DNA from: Bifidobacterium breve
Lineage (GTDB): Bacteria > Actinomycetota > Acidimicrobiia > IMCC26256 > PALSA-555
NCBI GenBank assembly: GCA_945889545.1
Contig: CAMDCC010000024.1
Location: 1-17,146, forward strand
DNA length: 17,146 bases
Direction: 5' to 3'
The notes beneath the pieces are model-generated. The model searched no databases. It worked only from the letters and a program-made list of their open reading frames with translations, and had not been told where the DNA came from. This document shows, piece by piece, positions 13,701-17,146 of the stretch. A program made the position numbers and the translations under genes. Each line of letters begins with the position of its first letter. The stretch's first letter is position 1.

Positions 13701-15270
13701 GATTCGTGACCTGCGCAAAGAGCTGTTGGAAGTAGTCGAACAGCAACCGCGGCCGTTCCGAGAGCACGGCGACCGGCGTATCGGTGCCCATGGAGCCGAT
13801 CGCCTCCTTGCCGTCCTTCGCCATCGGAGCGATCAGGAGCTTGAGCTCTTCGTGCGTGTACCCGAACGTCTCCTGACGGCGGACCACCGACTGGTGTGAG
13901 TACACGACGTGCTCGCGGTCGGGAAGATCGTTGAGGTGCACGAGACCTTCCTCGAGCCATGCGCCATAGGGATGTTCGTTTGCGAGCCCGGCCTTGATCT
14001 CCGTGTCGTCGACGATGCGGCCCTGCGCGGTGTCGACGAGGAGCATCCGACCCGGCTGCAACCGGCCCTTCTTGAGCACACGCGCCGGGTCGATGTCGAC
14101 CACGCCCGTTTCGCTGGCCATGATCACGCGGTTGTCGTCGGTCACCCAATAGCGGCTCGGACGCAGGCCGTTGCGGTCGAGCACCGCGCCGATCACCGTG
14201 CCGTCGGTGAACGCGATCGACGCCGGGCCGTCCCACGGCTCCTGAAGCGTGGCGTTGTATCGGTAGAACGCTCGGACGTCGGGAGCCATCGTGGCGTGGT
14301 TCTCCCACGCCTCGGGGATCATCATCAGGACCGCGTGCGCGAGCGTGCGCCCACCCAGATGCAGGAGCTCAAGGCACTCGTCGAAGCTCGCGGTGTCGGA
14401 CGCGCCCTCCGTGATGACGGGAAACGCGCGATCCAACCCAGGGATGAGCGGCGTCTCCATGAGCGCCTCGCGGGCACGCATCCAGTTGCGGTTGCCCTGC
14501 AACGTGTTGATCTCACCGTTGTGCGCGAGGTAGCGGTATGGGTGCGCGAGCGGCCACGACGGGAACGTGTTCGTGGAGAAACGGCTGTGCACCAACGCCA
14601 ACGCCGACTCCAAGCGCGGGTCGCGCAGATCGGTGAAGAACTCACCGAGCTGCGGCGTCGTGAGCATGCCCTTGTACACCAGCGTGCGGCTCGAGAGCGA
14701 CGAGAAGTAGCACGCCAGGTTGTCGGCGATCTCGTGCTCGGTGCGCTTGCGCAGCACGAACAGCTTGCGATCGAGCTCGAGGCCCTCGGAGCCGGCGGGG
14801 TCGGTCACGAAGCAATGCCAGAACGCTGGCATCACGGCGCGAGCAGTCGGCCCGATCATCGAGTCGTCGATGGGCACGCTGCGCCAACCGACGATCCGCA
14901 GGCCTTCTTCTTCGGCGAGGTTCTCGACCGCGGCGCGGGTCTTCTCGCCGTCGGTGGGGTCGGAGGGCAGGAACGCGAGCCCGACGCCGTATGCGCCGGC
15001 GGGCGGGAGCTCGAAGGGCGTCTCGCCCCGGAGGAACGCGTCGGGGACCTGGAGCAGGATCCCGGCTCCGTCGCCCGTGTTGACCTCGGCGCCCGAGGCT
15101 CCTCGGTGGTCGAGGTTGCAGAGGGCGCCCAGCGCGGTGTCGATGATGTCGCGGCTCTTGGCCCCGGTGACGTCAACGACGAAGGAGACGCCACAGGCGT
15201 CGTGCTCGAAACGGGGGTCGTAGAGGCCGCTCGCGGCAGGCAGCGCGCTGAACAGCGGGGGCCGCCACAT
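10693..15270 (-). CDS. gltB: Glutamate synthase (NADPH) large subunit
   Basis: A 1525-residue enzyme that makes two glutamates from glutamine and 2-oxoglutarate. Order: short propeptide (1-25); glutaminase domain from the nucleophile Cys26 in HDACGVSFV, with HNGEINT near 250; central domain; FMN/2-oxoglutarate barrel starting near 885 (GAMSYGSISKEAHENLA) with KPGEGGQLPGHKV; the [3Fe-4S] cysteines Cys1133, Cys1139 and Cys1144 in CVMMRVCHLDTC; and a C-terminal GXGXG helix domain with MTGGRVVVLGHTGRNFAAGMSGG. I chose the ATG at 15270: coding-type codon usage starts there. A GTG at 15312 has a better ribosome site (GAGGA) but the 14 extra codons use A/T-ending codons freely. The open frame continues far upstream only by chance, opposite purK. 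Confidence 0.97.
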   Translation of the reverse strand: MWRPPLFSALPAASGLYDPRFEHDACGVSFVVDVTGAKSRDIIDTALGALCNLDHRGASGAEVNTGDGAGILLQVPDAFLRGETPFELPPAGAYGVGLAFLPSDPTDGEKTRAAVENLAEEEGLRIVGWRSVPIDDSMIGPTARAVMPAFWHCFVTDPAGSEGLELDRKLFVLRKRTEHEIADNLACYFSSLSSRTLVYKGMLTTPQLGEFFTDLRDPRLESALALVHSRFSTNTFPSWPLAHPYRYLAHNGEINTLQGNRNWMRAREALMETPLIPGLDRAFPVITEGASDTASFDECLELLHLGGRTLAHAVLMMIPEAWENHATMAPDVRAFYRYNATLQEPWDGPASIAFTDGTVIGAVLDRNGLRPSRYWVTDDNRVIMASETGVVDIDPARVLKKGRLQPGRMLLVDTAQGRIVDDTEIKAGLANEHPYGAWLEEGLVHLNDLPDREHVVYSHQSVVRRQETFGYTHEELKLLIAPMAKDGKEAIGSMGTDTPVAVLSERPRLLFDYFQQLFAQVTNPPLDAIREELVTSLSTTIGPEGNLLVPQPDACRQIELPFPVIDNYDLAKLIHINDDGDRPEFAARVISCLYDVAGGGAALRTALDRIRVEAAAAIADGIRIIVLSDRDSSPELAPIPSLLFTSAVHHHLIREKTRTQAGLVVESGDAREVHHMALLSGYGASAINPYLAFESIEDLIAQELHGLGEIDAKKAVNSYIKAASKGVLKVMSKMGISTVASYRAAQVFEAIGLGYELVDEYFTGTVSRLGGIGLDEIAEEVSRRHRRAYTPRPAELAHRDLDLGGEYQWRREGEYHLFNPDTVFKLQHATRAKRYDVYKEYTALVDDQSKRLATLRGLFTFREGVRPPVPIDEVEPVSEIVKRFATGAMSYGSISKEAHENLAIAMNRIGGKSNTGEGGEDADRYVTDPNGDERRSAIHQVASGRFGVTSEYLVNAEDLQIKMAQGAKPGEGGQLPGHKVYPWIARTRYSTPGVGLISPPPHHDIYSIEDIKQLIHDLKNSNPLARVHVKLVAQMGVGTVAAGVAKAHSDVVLISGHDGGTGASPLTSIKHAGAPWELGLAETQQTLMRNGLRDRIVVQVDGQLKTGRDVVIAALLGGEEFGFATAPLVVSGCVMMRVCHLDTCPVGIATQNPELRKRFSGKPEFVVNFFEFIAEEVREYLAALGFRSIAEAIGQTGALDVKAAIDHWKADGLDLTPILIEAENPYEGQARYNTRAQEHGLERALDQQLIELAQPALTDGTPVEIELPVRNTNRTVGTLLGSEVTRRFGGAGLPDDTIRIHLRGSAGQSFGTFVPRGITLRLEGDANDYTAKGLSGGVVIVHPDRDATFVAEENIVAGNVVLYGATSGEAYFRGIVGERFCVRNSGATAVVEGVGDHGCEYMTGGRVVVLGHTGRNFAAGMSGGIAYVYDPDERFAALVNYEMVELEPLSDEDREFLRTTVERHRELTGSDVADRLLAQWESEVESFRKVMPQDYKRVLHVMSEAAAAGLSEEDTLARVMESAHG

Positions 15271-15285
15271 ATCGCCATCGACTCG

Positions 15286-15299
15286 CCGGCGATTGCCGG
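15286..15299. repeat. Small hairpin in the gltB leader
   Basis: CCGGC and GCCGG arms with a 4-base loop, 16 to 29 bases upstream of the gltB ATG. It could sequester or space the ribosome site; short arms in GC-rich DNA make chance possible. Confidence 0.35.
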
Positions 15300-15396
15300 T
15301 GGAATGTTGCACAGCGTCCTCGCTCGGTCCTAGATCATGTCCTGGATCAGGATGTGACCGGGGGTGGGTCTCGGCGACGGCGCTGTCGCGCCCGTC

Positions 15397-16536
15397 ATGA
15401 TAGCAACGGCCCCTGTGAATACCCCTCTTGTTTCCGTGCTCGGGGGCGGCCAGCTCGGACGCATGCTCGCACTCGCGGGCCTGCCACTCGGCATCGAGTT
15501 CCGCTTCCTCGACCCGTCGCCCGAGGCCACTGCTGGCACGCTCGCTCCCCTCGTGGTCGGCGATCTCGGCGACGTCGCTCGCATCGACGAGCTGGCCAAC
15601 GGCGCGACCGTCGTCACCTACGAGTGGGAGGGCGTACCGGCCAACGGCGCGCGCGCCGCGGCCCGGCACGCGCCGGTGCGCCCCGACCCGCGCGCGCTCG
15701 ACGTGGCCCAGGACCGGCTCATGGAGAAGGAGACGTTCCAACGACTCGGCATCGGCGTGGCCCCGTTCGTCGCGGTCGACGAGCGCGCCGAGCTCGAGCG
15801 AGCCGTCGACGTGGTCGGTCTCCCGGCAATCCTGAAGACGCGGCGGGGCGGCTACGACGGCAAGGGGCAGCACGCGATCAACGCAGCGCCCGACATCGAC
15901 GCAGCATGGGACGCGTTGGGCGGTGTGCCCCTCATCCTGGAAGGCCGCGTTCCTTTTGCTCGGGAGCTCTCCGTGCTTGCGGTGCGTGGGCTCGACGGCG
16001 ATCCTTACGCCCGCGAAACGCGCTGCTACCCGCTCGTGCAGAACGAGCACGCCAACGGCATCCTGCGCGTGAGCACCGCGCCGGCACCTGGACTCACCCC
16101 GGAACTCCAAGCTGACGGTGTCGCGATCGCGACCCGGCTCCTCGACGAGCTCGAGTACGTGGGGGTGCTTGCGATCGAGCTGTTCGAGCACGATGGTCGC
16201 CTGCTTGCCAACGAGCTCGCGCCACGCGTCCACAACTCCGGCCACTGGACGATCGAGGGCGCGCAGACGAGCCAGTTCGAGAACCACCTGCGTGCCATCC
16301 TCGGCATGCCCCTCGGCTCAACCGAGGCGCGCGGCTACAGCGCGATGGTCAACTGCATCGGCACGATGCCCGACGCCGACGCGGTGCGATCAGTCGATGG
16401 TGCGTTCCTGCACGACTACCTCAAAACGCCAAGAGCAGGACGAAAGCTCGGGCACGTCACGGTCGTCGCCGACACTCCCGATGCGCGCGACGAACGCCTC
16501 TACGCGCTGAAGGCGATCGTCGACAGCACCCGCTAG
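15397..16536 (+). CDS. purK: 5-(carboxyamino)imidazole ribonucleotide synthase
   Basis: A 379-residue ATP-grasp enzyme that uses ATP and bicarbonate to carboxylate AIR to N5-CAIR in purine synthesis. Visible: N-terminal GGGQLGRM (16-23), FLDPSPEATAG (37-47), the ATP-grasp glycine loop LKTRRGGYDGKGQ (146-158), EGRVPFARELSV (182-193) and the PurK signature NELAPRVHNSGHWTIEGA followed by SQFENHLRA. The ATG at 15397 is 126 bases from the divergent gltB; no good ribosome site is seen. GTG codons at 15364 and 15415 are other possible starts. purE, often next to purK, is not in the window: the following gene is convergent and unrelated. Confidence 0.95.
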   Translation: MIATAPVNTPLVSVLGGGQLGRMLALAGLPLGIEFRFLDPSPEATAGTLAPLVVGDLGDVARIDELANGATVVTYEWEGVPANGARAAARHAPVRPDPRALDVAQDRLMEKETFQRLGIGVAPFVAVDERAELERAVDVVGLPAILKTRRGGYDGKGQHAINAAPDIDAAWDALGGVPLILEGRVPFARELSVLAVRGLDGDPYARETRCYPLVQNEHANGILRVSTAPAPGLTPELQADGVAIATRLLDELEYVGVLAIELFEHDGRLLANELAPRVHNSGHWTIEGAQTSQFENHLRAILGMPLGSTEARGYSAMVNCIGTMPDADAVRSVDGAFLHDYLKTPRAGRKLGHVTVVADTPDARDERLYALKAIVDSTR

Positions 16537-16547
16537 GAGTTTTCACC

Positions 16548-16606
16548 TTTCGGGGCAATCGCGCATCCCCAGAGGGGCGCCGGATTGCCCCGAAACGTGT
16601 TTCGGG
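16548..16606. terminator. Nested inverted repeats between purK and the convergent CoA-transferase gene, probable terminator
   Basis: Arms of 13 bases, TTTCGGGGCAATC (16548-16560) and GATTGCCCCGAAA (16583-16595), are perfect complements around a 22-base interior that has its own CCCC-AGA-GGGG stem. A second hairpin, CCCGAAAC (16589-16596) with GTTTCGGG (16599-16606), shares the right arm, so the two cannot form together. T-tracts are weak on both strands. Position between two convergent stops fits a bidirectional terminator. Confidence 0.65.
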
Positions 16607-16609
16607 CCT

Positions 16610-17146
16610 TTACGCGATGGCGCCGGTGTCTCGGAGCTTCTTGAGGTCGTCGCTCGAGAAGCCCCACTCGGTGAGCACTTCGTCGGTGTGCTCCCCTGGC
16701 TTGGCCACGCCTCGCGAGATCTCGGCTTTGGTCCGGGAGAACCGTGGCGCGGGTGCGGGCTGGAGGATGCCTTCGAAGTCGACGACCGTGCCGCGCGCCT
16801 TGATGTGGGGATGCTGCGCCGCTTCGGTCATGGTGAGCACCGGCGCGTAACACGCGTCGCTGCCTTCAAAGATCGCGTTCCACTCGTCGCGGGTCTTGGT
16901 CTTGAACAGCTCGGTGAAGCGCTCACGCAACAGCGGCCAGCCGTCGCGGTCCATCTGCTCGGGCAGCTTCTCCAAGGCAAGCCCGAGCTTCTCGATGAGC
17001 TCGTCGTAGAACTGGATCTCGAGGGATCCGAGTGCGATGAACTTGCCGTCCTTGGTTTCGTACGAGTCGTAGAATGGGCAGCCGGTGTCGAGCACGTTCG
17101 TGCCGCGGTTCTCCTCGTCGAACGCGTTGATCTCGCGGAAGCCCCA
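16610..17146 (-). CDS. Alpha-methylacyl-CoA racemase / CaiB-BaiF family protein (5' end beyond the window)
   Basis: The 178 visible residues are the C-terminal half of the family; the N-terminal CoA-binding part is off the right edge. The pattern follows the mycobacterial racemase MCR closely: RGTNVLDTGCPFYDSYETKDG, then LGSLEIQFYDELIEKLGL, TRDEWNAIFEGSDACYAPVLT, HPHIKARGT and a final EHTDEVLTEWGFSSDDLKKL. MCR-type enzymes interconvert 2R and 2S methyl-branched acyl-CoAs so that they can enter beta-oxidation. Because the segment holding the catalytic His/Asp pair is not visible, a CoA-transferase of the same family cannot be excluded. The stop lies 4 bases from the end of the hairpin region. 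Confidence 0.88.
   Translation of the reverse strand, partial: WGFREINAFDEENRGTNVLDTGCPFYDSYETKDGKFIALGSLEIQFYDELIEKLGLALEKLPEQMDRDGWPLLRERFTELFKTKTRDEWNAIFEGSDACYAPVLTMTEAAQHPHIKARGTVVDFEGILQPAPAPRFSRTKAEISRGVAKPGEHTDEVLTEWGFSSDDLKKLRDTGAIA

Noticed and set aside
13909..15333. A 474-codon plus-strand open frame opposite gltB
   Set aside because: Same reason: antisense shadow of a clear housekeeping gene.
15271..16287. An open frame extending gltB upstream to 1864 codons on the minus strand
   Set aside because: It lies opposite purK, has no GltB-type sequence before 15270, and GltB proteins are about 1500 residues. Long antisense open frames are common in GC-rich DNA.
1..17146. tRNA, rRNA, riboswitch, insertion sequence or CRISPR array
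   Set aside because: No cloverleaf, transposase, terminal repeats or regular repeat-spacer pattern was found by eye on either strand. A covariance-model search would be needed to exclude small structured RNAs.

Overview
The window is GC-rich, densely coding DNA with mostly short gaps. Codons end in G or C, GTG starts are frequent, and several start codons appear to sit directly at a TANNNT -10 box (leaderless style). Together with a short-propeptide GltB next to GltD, a divergent purK, an MCR/AMACR-type CoA-transferase family gene and MazEF, this suggests a member of the Actinomycetota, perhaps an uncultured Acidimicrobiia-like lineage. The phylum is inferred from style and gene content, not from a marker gene.

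Layout. (1) 1-1511, minus strand: an edge-truncated SAM methyltransferase behind a GDP-L-fucose synthase, probably the end of a surface-polysaccharide locus. (2) 1617-5078, minus strand: a three-gene operon encoding a SAM methyltransferase, a CstB-like metallo-beta-lactamase/rhodanese protein and an MFS transporter. It is divergent from (3) 5213-5884, plus strand: an ArsR-type repressor fused to a rhodanese domain. Two matching inverted repeats (TTCAA-N8-TTGAA, centres 40 bp apart) lie in the shared promoter region. I read regions 2 and 3 as a reactive-sulfur (persulfide) response module; this is the most interesting system in the window. (4) 5913-7948, minus strand: an accessory patch with a secreted thermonuclease, an unrecognised protein made of two copies of one domain, a decayed fragment of a second thermonuclease gene, and a MazEF toxin-antitoxin pair with a palindromic operator. 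(5) 8052-9231, plus strand: a repeat-rich leader, an SRPBCC protein and a divergent LemA-like membrane protein, coupled by an ATGA overlap. (6) 9228-15270, minus strand: gltB-gltD, the two subunits of NADPH-type glutamate synthase. (7) 15397-16536, plus strand: purK. (8) 16548-16606: nested perfect inverted repeats between purK and the convergent (9) 16610-17146, minus strand: the C-terminal half of an alpha-methylacyl-CoA racemase/CaiB-BaiF family gene, cut by the right edge.

How the genes work together. GltBD supplies glutamate and PurK works in purine synthesis; these are housekeeping. In the sulfur module, the rhodanese domain of the repressor is the likely sensor, because its ArsR part contains no cysteine. 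The regulated genes would oxidise or transfer sulfane sulfur (CstB-like), possibly methylate a sulfur compound (methyltransferase) and export a product (MFS). These roles are inferred from domain content and gene arrangement only.
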